DNA of 64,000 nucleotides from NCBI RefSeq assembly GCF_003265705.1, contig NW_020312848.1, positions 57,375,737 to 57,439,736 on the forward strand, written 5' to 3'. The stretch is from Callorhinus ursinus (lineage: Eukaryota > Chordata > Mammalia > Carnivora > Otariidae). A program made the position numbers and the translations under genes. A model generated the notes under the pieces. That model did not search any database. It worked only from the letters and a program-made list of their open reading frames with translations, and was not told the DNA's origin. Shown here in pieces: positions 48,629-60,211 of the stretch (its first letter is position 1; each line of letters starts with the position of its first letter).

Positions 48629-50714
48629 ATCCTAATTTACTTGAATAAATACTTTTTCATTGGCTTCAGAAATGCATCCATCAAGTGTTATGTTAACAGA
48701 GAAAGTCAATATCTACCAACATTTGTTGATGCTGGTATTGTAAAATGGTGAAACTACTTTTGTATCAAAAAAGGCCGACTGGGCAAAGACCAAAGTTTCT
48801 CACCAAGGAATTATATTAGATCCGCATATGTCAGTAGCTGACTGCAGTATTTTGAATATGCTTTCCTGGTTGCTGAAGGTGTGAAAATGAGCCAGAGTGT
48901 GAAACATGCAGCCTTTGGCCAGGATATTTCATTAGCAAAGATTCTGAACCTAAGTGCAGAAGTATGTATTCCATTGCTGGTGTTGATACTGTTGAATATT
49001 CTCTACACATGAATGAAGAGGTAAAGAACGTGTCCTAAATCTATTTGGATTCTTTTTCCAATAAGCTAACACCTAACTTGAACCTGACAAAGTAAATCAT
49101 TTCAAATTCAAATGCCCCTTTCCACTTTACAGAGGCACACAGAGGGGTAGTAGCAACTAATGTTCATTTTGAGAAGAGAACTAGGCACAGCTGTTCCAGT
49201 TAGATTTTTCTGCAAGAAAATAACATGAACTATACATAAAGGGACAAGCAAAATTTAACTGTTATGTCCAAGAAATTCATAGCTAATTCATAGCCTAAAA
49301 TAACCATTTTATGGATTCTGAAAATTGACATTTCAAATTGCATCATCTAAAATGTAAGCATTTTAAATTATTAAGAGCAGGAAAAAAGGAAACACAATTG
49401 GTAATTGAAATATAAAAACTCCATTGAGGAAAGATAAATACTACACAAACAATGCTCTAGGATTCTTTTCTCCAATGAATCACTTTCCAGCTTCAATAAG
49501 GAAAACGACATATGCCATGTGTTTTAGGTGGATTAGTAATGACACGTAAGAATTCAACAAACCCAATCTATCTGATGAGCCAACAGACTGATGTGTATAG
49601 GCATCAACTATCACAAAAAGTAAGATATGTGTATATAGAAAATATTAAACTATGTATCTTCATAATTGAATCAGAATGAGAATTCATTATGTTGACTTTC
49701 TCACGTTAACTGATCTGTAAGAATTCTTATAACTGGCATTTAGATAGAGTGAGTCATTTCACTCTATCAAGAGCATGTAAAACAGCCTTACTCATTAATG
49801 GAGTTATGTAAGAGGCAGGTGAGGAAACACCAGATGATTCCAACTATTACAACTACCATCTCCTTTTTAATAATATAGAACTTCCTAAATGAAATATATG
49901 TTAAATACTTAACTGCCACCAATAATACTTAATCAAATCTCACCAATTGAAATAGTGTTTACCCGGTGATCTCAATGATCTAGACTAAAATTTAAGATCA
50001 GGGAAGAACCTCTAAATGGCCAAATTGATATCTCCAAATTTGTTCCATGTAGAGCATTTTAACTCCTTCTTATAAAAGATTGACACCAGTGTTTCCAAAT
50101 TAACAGCAAATTAGAAGGTTCTGCTCTTAAAGCTTCTTAACAACAAATTAAGAAAAAAAGACAAATTTCACGCTGAAAATTAAGAATAAAGACACAGAAA
50201 GTCAAATAACTAACTAAATTACTAATAGCCCTTTGTGGTATACTAATATTCTGGCTGCCTATGTCAATAGTCCTTGAGAATGTCTTTCTATAAAGAAGAG
50301 TATATTAGATGTCAGAGTGAAGATTAATTACTGAAATATATACATTTATTTATTTAACAGTCTTTTCTTGAGATGTTATGTGACAGGCACTGTAGAAAGG
50401 GCCAGACCAATACAATCACTAAACCCAGATAGACTTAACATAAATCCTTGAAGACTCAACAATTAAAAAAGAAATTATAATGGATTTCCACCACTCCTAG
50501 GAAAACGGAAGTCAAACTCTTCAATTAGTGGTTTAGAAAGTAGAATCTCAGGGTGGGGAAAGGCTCTTGGTCAGTGACTCTAATTTAACCTCTTAAATTT
50601 TATTCCCTCCTTCAGTTTCTTACCTTTCTATTACTATTGGTACTAATCAGAATACAGCTCTGGCTCACATAGGTACAAAAAACCCCCTTACTTTGTCTCT
50701 TTGGTAGAGTAGGC
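48629..50714. other. unassigned, unique-looking sequence
   Basis: About 2.1 kb free of recognisable repeats. At 48770-49040 the composition is more balanced and suggests an old processed transcript or conserved element, but no long frame is open. A short L2/MIR-like phrase (GTGACAGGCACTGTAGAAAGG) occurs near 50380. Confidence 0.4.
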
Positions 50715-51191
50715 TGTTAGTTGGTTCTAACAGTATACCTAGAGGTCAGCAAGGAGGAAGTCGTGGCCAGCTATCAGAAAGGTCAGAGGCCTGTCCTGGC
50801 AGCATTCCACAAGAAGTGGGATCAAACTAGAGGAGCTCAAGATGGGGGATGCCATGACAGGAAACCCCTGACCAAATTAGGAAGAAAAAGCAAGGAAACC
50901 CTGCTTCCCACCACAAGTAATAAATATTCCATCCCTTAGTTAACTGTGAATAAAAGATAGAAACCTAACTCTCAGGGTATGCAGCTCTTAGTCTCTAGAG
51001 CTTGCCTGTTCTCATGTCTCAAAAGCATAATTTTCACTTTAATAAACTTTCCCACTTGGTGTCACTTGTCTGCTGTGCTGTGTGTCTGTCCTTGAATTCA
51101 TTCTTGTAATGAGACCAAGGACCTTCCATGACTCCTTTGAGTGTGGCTGGGTCGAGGCCCCAGGGTCTGAGGTTTCCCCAGCTCACCCAAC
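50715..51191 (+). mobile_element. solo LTR of an ERV1-like carnivore retrovirus
   Basis: A TG-starting stretch (TGTTAGTTGG) ends with CACCCAACA. A TATA-like AATAAAAG lies at about 50949 and a polyadenylation signal AATAAA at 51041-51046, about 145 bp before the 3' end: the U3-R-U5 plan of a gammaretrovirus-type LTR. It encodes nothing; no internal genes or second LTR are adjacent, so it is a solo LTR. I could not find a clean TSD, so the ends are approximate. The family name is unknown to me. Confidence 0.75.
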
Positions 51192-51235
51192 AACGTTTGG
51201 TATAGCTGAAACAAACTTTAGTTTTTCGTGTTTGT

Positions 51236-51399
51236 TTTTTAAAGATTTTATTTATTTATTTGAGAGAGAGAGCAAGCAAGAGAGAGAACATGAGCAGGGG
51301 CAGAGGGAGAGGGAGAAGCAGACTTCCTGCTAAGGACCCTGGGATCATGACCTGATCCAAAGGCAGATTCTTAACTGAATGAGCCACCCAGGTGCCCCC
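51236..51399 (-). mobile_element. Can-SINE, shortened
   Basis: TTTTAAAGATTTTATTTATTTATTTG start, AGAAGCAGACTTCCTGC, then GACCCTGGGATCATGACC and the head ATGAGCCACCCAGGTGCCCC. About 30 bp between the middle and the B box is missing (CTGCTAAGGACCC). No certain TSD. Confidence 0.95.
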
Positions 51400-51622
51400 A
51401 ATCTTGAATTTTTAAAAGACTTTTCTAATCATTAAAGGTCAACTACTTGGAAAAAACACATGATTGAATACACACAAATATTTAGTACCAAAGACGTATT
51501 CCTATGGCAGAACTTGTAGTTTGGTGCAGCAAGGAGATATAATTCAGAGCTTCCCATGATTCGCTCCTCAGGTTTGATCATTTGTTAGGATGGCTCACAA
51601 AGCTCAGGAAAATATTTACATA

Positions 51623-51856
51623 TGCTTACTTGTTTATTTTTTTTTTAAAGATTTTTTTTTTATTTATCCATTTGAGACACAGAGATACAGAGAGAGAGCA
51701 TGAGCAGGGAAAGAGGCAGAGGGAGAAGCAGGCTTCCCGCTGAGCCAGGAGCCTGATGTGGGGCTCGATCCTAGGACCCCGGGATCATGACCTGAGCTGA
51801 AGGCAAACGCTTAACCATCTGAGCCACCCAGGTGTCCCCCTGCTTACTTGTTTATT
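51623..51856 (-). mobile_element. Can-SINE with perfect TSD
   Basis: Antisense SINE 51639-51840, complete from T-run to head (CATCTGAGCCACCCAGGTGTCC). The 16-bp TSD tgcttacttgtttatt is perfect at 51623-51638 and 51841-51856. Confidence 0.98.
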
Positions 51857-52335
51857 ATAATGGATAATGAGCATGATAATATGGGATATTCATATGCTAC
51901 TATATGAATGAAATATAGGATATTAAAGATGATAGCCATTTAAGAGGTACTGAGGTGAGGTCTGGAAGGATCCTCAAGCACAGTAATTTCTGTGTCTGTG
52001 GAACTGGGGTGTGTCACTCTCCCAGCATTTGGATCCATTCACCAATGGAGAAGTTCATCAAACCTCTTTGTTCAGGAACTTTTATAAAGCTTAATATTCA
52101 GCCCTTCCCCTTTCCTAGAAGCTGCACCATTTGGGTAAAAAATTCCAGCCCTCTAATCTCTTGGTATTTCTGGTGGCCAGCCCCATTCTGAAGTTAAATA
52201 GGGGCCCCACGCTCAGTCACCATTAGCATAAACTCTTTATTCAAGGAGGTTTCTTAGAAATAACCAAAAACACTCTTTTCACTCAGGATGTTCCAAGCGT
52301 TTAGGGAGATCTGTGTGAGGAACCAGGAATGAAGA
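51857..52335. other. unassigned sequence
   Basis: No gene or repeat recognised. Confidence 0.4.
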
Positions 52336-52567
52336 ACAAATACATTTCTTTTTTTTTTTTAAAGACATTTTTTATTTATTTATTTGACAGAGAGGCAGAG
52401 AGCACAGGTAGGCAGAGGGGCAGGCAGAGGGAAAGGGAGAAGCAGGCTTTCCGCCTAGCAGGGAGCCCGATGCGGGGCTCTATCCCAGGATCCTGGGATC
52501 ATGACCTGAGCCGAAGGCAGTCGCTTAACCGACTGAGCCACCCAGGCGCCCCACAAATACATTTCTT
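52336..52567 (-). mobile_element. Can-SINE with perfect TSD
   Basis: Antisense SINE 52351-52552, near consensus (ACCGACTGAGCCACCCAGGC head). The 15-bp TSD acaaatacatttctt is perfect at 52336-52350 and 52553-52567. Confidence 0.98.
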
Positions 52568-52909
52568 ATTATACCACAGACTCTTATGCCATCTCATACA
52601 CAAAATTAACCCAAAAAGGATCATGCAAAATCTAAAACTATAAAACATCTAGAAGAAAACATTGGAAAAAACATTTGTGACCATGTGTTAGGCAAAGATA
52701 TTTTAGCACCATCTATAATAGAAAAAAAATAAATTGGACTTCATAAAATTATAAACATTTGTACAACAAACACTATCCCCCCCATCCCAAAATGCAAAGG
52801 TTAAGACCCAGAGTGGGAGACAATACTTTCAAACCATGTGTGTTGCAAGGGGCTTTTATCCAGGATATAAAAATTCTTCTATCTCAATAATAAGACAGGC
52901 AATCCAGAT

Positions 52910-53139
52910 TAAAGATTCCATTTTTTTATTTTTTTGAAAATTTTATTTATTTATTTGACAGAGAGAGACACAGCAAGAGAGGGAACACAAGCAGGGGGAG
53001 TGGGAGAGGGAGAAGCAGGCTTCCCTCTGAGCAGGGAGCCTGATGTGGGGCTTGATCCCAGGACCCTGGGACCATGACCTGAGCCGAAGGCAGACGCTTA
53101 AAGACTGAGCCACCCAGGTGCTCCTAAAGATTCTATTTT
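52910..53139 (-). mobile_element. Can-SINE with TSD, inserted in L1M
   Basis: Antisense SINE 52925-53124. TSD taaagattccatttt (52910-52924) versus taaagattctatttt (53125-53139), one mismatch. Full-length type with the CACTCCCCC-type middle (antisense GGGGGAGTGGGAG). Confidence 0.97.
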
Positions 53140-53616
53140 AATAAAGTTTACAACAAAGAAGATATAAGAAAGACTAATGAGCACATTTAAAAAATGCTAA
53201 ACACTAGTCATTAGGGAAATGTAAATTAAAACTACAGTGAGATTCCACTTTACCCACCAGAACTGATAAAATCAACAAGACAAGTGCTGCTGAAGTTGTG
53301 GAGAGATAGGAACTCATACATTGCTGGTGGAAATTCCAGACATTTTGAAAAACATTTTATCTGTTTCATAAAAGTTAAAAATAAACTTAACATATGATAA
53401 AAAAAAAGTCCCACTCTTAAGAATCTACCGGAGAGAAATAAAAATATGCGTCCATACAAAGACATATAAATGAATGTTCATAGCAGCATTATTCATAATA
53501 AACCCACACTAGACACAATTCAAATGTCCAGCATTCGATGAATGGATAGACAATATGTGGTACATTAAACAATGAGATACTATTAAGCAACTAAAAATGA
53601 GTAAACTACTGATACT

Positions 53617-54268
53617 TGATGTGAAATGCTGGGGTCCAGGAGCGGACAGTCAAGAAAGAATTCCTGAGACATCTTTGGTGCAAAAAAGGTGGTTTTATAA
53701 AAGCACAGGGATAGGACCCTGCCCTGGGATTGTGAAGATTATATACTTTCAAGTATATAATGATGATTATATACTTTCAAGTTGGGAGGGGGTTAGGGTT
53801 AGTGAGTCTCTAAGGAATTTGGAAGCAAGGTTTCCAGGACCTTGAGGGGTTAGCTGTTTTTAGGATAAGGTCATTTACTACTGTCTAGTAAACCTTTAGT
53901 AATGAGACCCTATAGATGTATATTAGTGGGCTATATGTTTAGAGGATGTTTGTCAACATACATCTTGGGGGGGGGGAGTGATAAGAGATAAAGGAAGATT
54001 CCAAAGGGATTTTCATATGTTAAAGAAGACTTATAGGATCCTGGAGGTTGGGCTAATGTCCATGTCGGTTGGTTGCCTTTTGCCTCTAGCAAAGTATTAA
54101 CATTAAGGCAGCTAGGTGCCCAGCACTTAGCACATGCATGGTATATGGAAAGCTCTACCTGAAAGAGGAGGAAGGTCACTCTGCTTGTTTAAGGTACTTG
54201 TCAATGGGCCGTAAGTTATAAGGAACTTTTTTTAAAAAATATTTCTTTTGCCTTTGTTCTCCACATCA
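53617..54268 (-). mobile_element. solo LTR of a carnivore ERV, inserted in L1M
   Basis: A 652-bp block begins TGATGTG and ends CACATCA, perfect 7-bp inverted termini of TG..CA type. The surrounding L1M reads GATAC|..|ATACATGC, giving a 4-5 bp TSD (atact / ataca). Orientation minus is inferred: on that strand a degenerate AATAAA site (TTTTATAAAA at about 53694) precedes a U5-like end with CTGGACCCCAGC. It contains a 28-bp-period direct repeat and a G10 run. No viral genes are present. Confidence 0.85.
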
Positions 54269-54605
54269 ATACATGCTACAATATGAATGAAACTTAAAAA
54301 CGTTATGTTAAGTGAAAAAGCCAGAAGCAAAGGATTTGATTATTTTACAATTCCATTTATATGGAATGTCCGGAAAAGGCAACCTATACCCAGAAAAGAA
54401 ATCAGTGATTGCCTGGCACAAGAGATATGAACAGGGATTGGCCACAAATGGTCAGAAAAGATATTTTTGGGGTGATGCTAATGTTCTAAAACTAGATTGT
54501 GGTAATGATTGTACAACTATGTTACTGAAACCATTGAAATGTACATGTAAAATGAGAGAATATTTTATGGTATGTAATTTATATCTCAAAAAGCTGTTTA
54601 AAAAG

Positions 54606-55074
54606 ACACATTTCTGATCTTCCATAATTAATCTTTTCTCACAGTCTGAAGGCCCACATCAATCCAATTACCATCTGGATTGATTGTTCTCTTTTAGCCC
54701 CAAAGGATTTCAGGAACTTGTTTTACTTCATAGTTTCTGTCCAATCTCCACATGGAAATTACCACTACAAAAGTTCCTATGCAGAAGCAATCTGCTAGAA
54801 ATATGCAAAAATAATTATCAAGGGAATAGAGTTTTCTTTTTGTTTTTTCTTTTTCTCAAAGGTTTACTTAGAGGTCTTCTTAGTTTGGGTTTACATTCTG
54901 AAACTCATGCTGTTTTTTCAGTTGATGGACCCCATGAATGATTGCACTTTCGAAAATCTGAACCCCAGCATACAAGAATTGTCTTTTCCCTCAGTTTAAG
55001 CCCCAAATATGAAAGCACAAGCTATGTCTGGTAGAAGAGTGATTCTCTTCTTCACAAGGATATAAACTTATAAA
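54606..55074. other. unassigned sequence
   Basis: No gene or repeat recognised. Confidence 0.4.
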
Positions 55075-55860
55075 TTGAGAGTTGTAATCAAATAAGCAGG
55101 AAACATGCTGTGGTATCTCAGAGGAGGGAGATGAGTTAAACTCACCTATATCAGTGGACAATAATACAGAGTCATGAAAATCAAGTGGGAGTTGCCTGCC
55201 CAGCCTGGAGTAGTGGAAAAGGGCATTCTAAGTAAAGTAGATAAGTAGGCAGCATGAATAAAAGATTAGTGGAGTCGCTTCCTTTTTTTTTTTAGATTTT
55301 TATTTATTTATTTGAGAGAGAGACAATGAGAGATAGAGAGCATGAGAGGGAAGAGGGTCAGAGGGAGAAGCAGACTCCCCGCCGAGTAGGGAGCCTGATG
55401 TGGGACTCGATCCTGGGACTCCAGGATCATGACCTGAGCCGAAGGCAGTCGCTTAACCAACTGAGCCACCCAGGCGCCCCGTTGTTTCCTTTTTTTAAAC
55501 AAGATGTTCAATAAATATTTGTTATAATAAAGTGTATTTAGTGAACGAGGTATCTAATGTAGCTAGGATATGGGGCATCTTTGAAAGACTAATAGAAAAT
55601 AATAATTGTTGGGCTGGAGTTACACTGTTAAGGGGCCTGTATATATTAAGAAATGTGGACTTTATTCTTTAGTTGATGGTAAAAAGTAAGAGTTTTTAAT
55701 GTCTTGTTTTGTTTTAAATAGATAAATGGCAACTGAATTCCTGCTGCAGACAGCTCACTTTAGGGGTTCTGTAGAGAAATTTTGGCATGGAGAGAAACAT
55801 CACGGTCTAAAAGGCCAGGAGGCTGTTGGTAGAGTGCTGCCCAGGTGCTCTGTATTATTA
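55075..55860 (-). mobile_element. LINE-2 relic split by a SINE
   Basis: GAAAAGGGCATTCTAAGTAA (L2 'agagcattccaggcagag' region) at about 55215, then AAATGTGGACTTTATTC at about 55652 and AAGGCCAGGAGGCTGTTGG at about 55810 follow the reverse-complement order of L2. Diverged. Confidence 0.6.
55274..55497 (-). mobile_element. Can-SINE with TSD
   Basis: Antisense SINE about 55291-55480, near full length (ACCAACTGAGCCACCCAGGC head). Flanks GTCGCTTCCTTTTTT (55274) and GTTGTTTCCTTTTTT (55481) are a TSD with two changes. Confidence 0.95.
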
Positions 55861-56033
55861 TGGTCTATATTAAACAAAGTTTATGAAGAAGAGTAGAGAT
55901 AAGAGCCATTACTATTTTTAATAGTATAAAAAGGCATACTGCATTCAGAATGCATTATTTAAGAAAGAAAAATTACCTGTATTTGAAATATTTCTGTAGT
56001 ATTTTTATAATAATTTTTCATGAAAGGATTAGC

Positions 56034-56230
56034 TTTTTTTTTTTTTGAAGATTTTATTTATTTGAGAGAGAGATAGAGAGCATAAGTAGGCAGAGTGGCA
56101 GGCAGAGGGAGAGGGAGAAGCAGGCTCCCCGCTGAGCAGGGAGCCCAACGTGGGGCTTGATCCCAGGACCCCAGGATCATGACCTGAGCCCAAGGCAGAT
56201 GCTTAACCAACTGAGCCACGCAGGCACTCC
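56034..56230 (-). mobile_element. Can-SINE
   Basis: Antisense SINE: T-run, GAAGATTTTATTTATTTGAG, GGAGAAGCAGGCTCCCCGC and the head AACTGAGCCACGCAGGCAC. No TSD could be read. Confidence 0.96.
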
Positions 56231-58259
56231 AACATTTAGTAATTATTATGTTTTGACATGGTTTGATATACCATATGTCTGTCCTCCAGGAGATTACAGA
56301 ATACTGCTAGAGGCCAGGAAGAAAGGGGTCATATACAGAAAGATCCAGCCCCATCTCATGCAAGCTATTTTAACACTCAATTATTTCCCAGGGTGGCCAT
56401 ATACTAGTTGCCTTCTTGTGAATTTTTAGCAACTTACACTGTTTCTAAATTAAATGATGGCAGCAGGAGCATTCATATGATTTGGATTATTGCTTCCTGC
56501 AAGATGAGCCAACTTTATGTTCTATCAATAAAAGATCTTTCCCTGTGGATCTCTTTAGAAAGTATCATAAAGCAGAATCTAGTTGAAGTTGAACGTTGGG
56601 ATACCATATATGCCTGAACATAATTCCTTTTATTGGCCACAGAACATCCAGCTGCTCTGGGCTTGTCCCATTTTTGACCAAATCTACAGCTTTACCAATC
56701 AGCTCTTTTACAAAGCCACAGCACTAGTCAAAATGTAATAAAACCAGAGAAGATGGATGATTCAATGATCCATCTAGTCTATGTTATTAGAAAATGTTCA
56801 GAGTACATATCTCCAGAACAATCTGTACCTTGAAGCAAGAGTGAATGTTTCCCCCCCCCCCAATTAGCATGCTCAGCACCTAGCACATGCATGGTATGTG
56901 GAAAGCCCTCCCTGAAAGAATGAATGATGGGTCATCATATCATTTATATATAAAAGCATACCATATATTTTATGCAAACAAAGTCAGTTATTTATACAAA
57001 ATTTCAAGGTACCATTTTGTTACAATCTCCATAAATATTTAAATATAGCTTTGTGGTGCAGTATGTAGATAGAAACTGGGGACTAAGGGCCATATTTCTC
57101 TTTTATCAGCTGCCAATTTTTAGCTGAGGGGGAAGTTCTACAAATAAAGATGACTTATTGATATAGTTGGGTTAGTTTCTTAAAACTGGAAACAAAATAG
57201 GCCTTTTTTCCCATAGAAATGAAGTACCCCAAAATATAAACTATTCCTTCTGATGTAGTTTACAAAGAGGTTTAATGATTGCTTTCTAATGAGATTTCTA
57301 AATTTATGCTAAAACAGGTCATCAGTAAGTTCTCTGATGTACCTTTACTGTGAGTATAATGTCATGAATAGTTATTTTAGTAAAAATTAGAGTCCAAGTG
57401 TAATTTCTATAGTTCTTACCAACTCACTATGCATTTGTGCTATAAATTGCTCACTCTCATTTCAGCTTTCCTTTGATTTCCTTTTTACTTTTTTGTCCAT
57501 ATAGAACTCTTAGTTTCTGTAAGAAATTTGTATTCGATATTTTCTTGTCTGAGATGGCATATATCTTTATTTTGTTTGAAGTTCAAAGCTATTCTGGCTT
57601 CTGGATTTGGAATGTGAGCAAATGAATTGTTCTTAACTTTCAGTAAAAATGTACGGCAGCAGGGCAGCTCAGAACAAGAATGTGGCTGTCTTTACAATGC
57701 TTGTGTTTTTTATTGACTAGTCCATTATGTATGAGGACATGTCCCACCTTTGTTAGCCATTCTGCGTACTCTTGCTAAATATCAAATTCTTAAAAGGCCT
57801 TTGGAATTATAAACAACCTAAAGCTCTGTTGAGATTTGTGACTGTCATCCTTCTGGTTAGAATTGCACATAGATCGTGCAACAGTAGCAAAGATGCATCC
57901 ATAATAGCTGTCAGCTAGAATGGTCATTAAGTGCTGTCTGCAGTCAAAATTCCTGTGCCAGATGGCACTCAGGAACACTAGACAGAGCATGTGGAGCTGC
58001 CAAGATTCATACTGTGCCCTTTGAACTTAGAGCTGGTAGAAGAATAAAATAAAGCAAAAGGACCCAAGAGAATAAACCTCTCAGCAATAGCTTCTTAGTC
58101 CCAGTATCTTTTGTTTATATACAAAGAAATGTATATTACTTATTAATATTATGTAAGACCTCACTTAGTTTTCTAAAATATGTATCTCGTTGTGATAGGG
58201 TACTTCAAATGATTTTTTTTCTGTCTTTTGTGTGATGTTGAGAAGGTATTTCAACAAAC
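56231..58259. other. unassigned, partly unique-looking sequence
   Basis: Contains a C11 run at 56851-56861 followed by a 47-bp block repeated from the LTR at 54.12 kb, and a repeat-free stretch at about 57590-58030 that resembles conserved non-coding DNA. No gene was recognised. Confidence 0.4.
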
Positions 58260-58750
58260 TTCTGATCAATGTTGTTTTTTAAAAAAAATTTCTCCTTTCT
58301 TTTATATCCTTTTATCTGGAAATCACATTAGGCATGAATTTGCAATCTAATTTTCTTTTAATAGCTAACTAATGATTTCAGAACCACTTATTATGTATCT
58401 AATTTTCATGCTTTTGAGAGTCTGTATTTATTACACTAGACTGTCCTACATATTAGGGTCTCTTTCTTGAATATTAATATGAACCAGAGTATACATTGTT
58501 ATTTGCATTCTAGTAGTGCACTGTTTTAATTGTTGTCCTTTTGAAATACATTTTAAAATTAGGTAGAAAAAAATTTCTTTTTCTCCTTTGTTTATAAACT
58601 AATTTTAGCTTTATCTACCTATAAATTCCTTCAAAGACATTTTTACATTATTTTGTCAAGTTCTTTAAAAAAAATAGCCCATTTGAATAGTGATAGACTT
58701 TACACTAAATGTGCACAATAATTTTGTGATATTGGAAGGAAACAAAGAAA
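58260..58750 (-). mobile_element. L1M ORF2 relic
   Basis: CATGAATTTGCAATCTAATTTTC, AGAACCACTTATTATGTATC, CACTGTTTTAATTGTTGTCC and CATTATTTTGTCAAGTTC follow antisense L1M ORF2 in order (each shown in part). Diverged; may extend further left. Confidence 0.65.
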
Positions 58751-59584
58751 CTTGCTAATTGAAGACATAACTATTTTACAATAGTTTACTGTATTTAGAT
58801 TGTAGTCTCCCAGGAAATTAATTTCTCTTTTTGAAGATGCACATATCTTTAATATAACAGATGCAATAGTTGAACATATCAGTTGCCTAAAGCATACAAA
58901 GGCGAAACTATCATAAAGGAACTGTAATGAGGAGGAGTTTAACTACTTCACTCTGCCTCTACCACCCTTCCCCAAAAAAGACACATTGCAAGATGCTGGA
59001 TGCCTTACAAGATAGCCGTTGATCCTCAAGGGGATGCTGCTTCAGACTTAGGGATGCTTAAGATTTTCAATGGGGCATTTGGGAAGGTGGCAGGCAGTTG
59101 GAATCATGGAGGAATAAGTTGTTTTGGAGAGTTGTGGTGATTTGGAGGGATGCTTAATAAAAGTAGTTTTGGGGGGAGGGGTGATAAAACTGGAGGGCCA
59201 AGGAGATGGGTTACATGTAGAACTCAAAGGTAGCTATTTCCTCGATAGGGTCAAAATACCTAGTAGCAATGCCTTTAAGATTTAAAGGAAATTCCAAGAT
59301 AATGAATGGTTGTTGAACAAATTAATAGATGAATTAATGCACTTTAACTTGTCTTCCAGTTTCTTTCTAAACTTAACACAAAACCTCTTTATCTGAGTTT
59401 TACATGGGTGGTAATTATAATTATGTAGACACTGAAGGTGAAAGGACAATTGTCTCATTTCGCTCATTAGCTCCAAAGTAGTGGGGTCTTACTTAAAGTT
59501 TCTGATAGTCACTAATGGTAGGGAGAGGAAACTCAGGAGGGAAATAGCCGAGTTCCCATGCTTTTCACACAGAGAAGGCACAGG
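58751..59584. other. unassigned sequence
   Basis: No gene or repeat recognised. Confidence 0.45.
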
Positions 59585-59734
59585 CACATTATTTTTCATC
59601 ACACAGCAAATATTTTTAGATTTGCTATATGCCAACTACTCTGAGTGCTGGAGATACAGCAAAAGTAAAATTCACAAAAAATAGCTCTCCTTAAGGAATT
59701 AATATACCACAGTAGGGAGGACTGAAAATAAACA

Positions 59735-59815
59735 AAATTTTATAATATATATAAATTTTATATTTAATAATATATTATATATTTTATAAAATATATAATG
59801 CATCATTTAAAAACT
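59735..59815. repeat. AT-rich low-complexity tract
   Basis: Almost pure A/T (TATATATAAATTTTATAT-like), partly self-complementary, inside the L2 relic. Confidence 0.9.
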
Positions 59816-59982
59816 GATATGGAGAAAAATAAAACAAGGGAAAGAGAAAGAAATGCTGAGAAAAGTAAGAGGAAATGAGGTCAGAGAATGAACAGGCTGC
59901 TGATTAGTTGGCAAATAACAATGGCTTTTACCCTCCAGCGAGTCATAAACCCACTGAAAAGTTTTGAGCAGGAAAGTGTGAT

Positions 59983-60205
59983 GATCTGAATTTTTTAAAA
60001 GATGTATTTACCTTAGAGAGAGAGAGAGTGCACTATCTCAGGGAGGGGCAGAGGGAGAGAGAAACATTTAGCAGACTCCTTGCTGAGTTCAGAGCCTTAA
60101 GGGGAGGGGTGGGATGCTGATCTGATCTCATGAGATCATGACAGGAGCCAAAACCAAAAGTTGATGCTTCACTGAATTGACCACCCAGGGGCTGGATCTG
60201 AATTT
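59983..60205 (-). mobile_element. older Can-SINE with TSD
   Basis: Antisense SINE 59994-60194, diverged (head ATTGACCACCCAGGGGC). TSD gatctgaattt is perfect at 59983-59993 and 60195-60205. Confidence 0.93.
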
Positions 60206-60211
60206 AGTTTT

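Larger units (their letters stand above)
52568..54605 (+). mobile_element. L1M ORF2/3' UTR split by a SINE and an LTR
   Basis: Three collinear parts of one old L1: 52568-52924 (AAACATCTAGAAGAAAACATTGG; GGGAGACAATACTTTC), 53125-53616 (AAAATCAACAAGACAAGTGC; GAATGGATAGACAATATG) and 54269-54605 (GAATGAAACTTAAAAACG; CATTTATATGGAATGTCCGG; TGTGGTAATGATTGTACAAC). Frames are broken. The order of insertion is therefore L1M first, then the LTR and the SINE. Confidence 0.85.
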
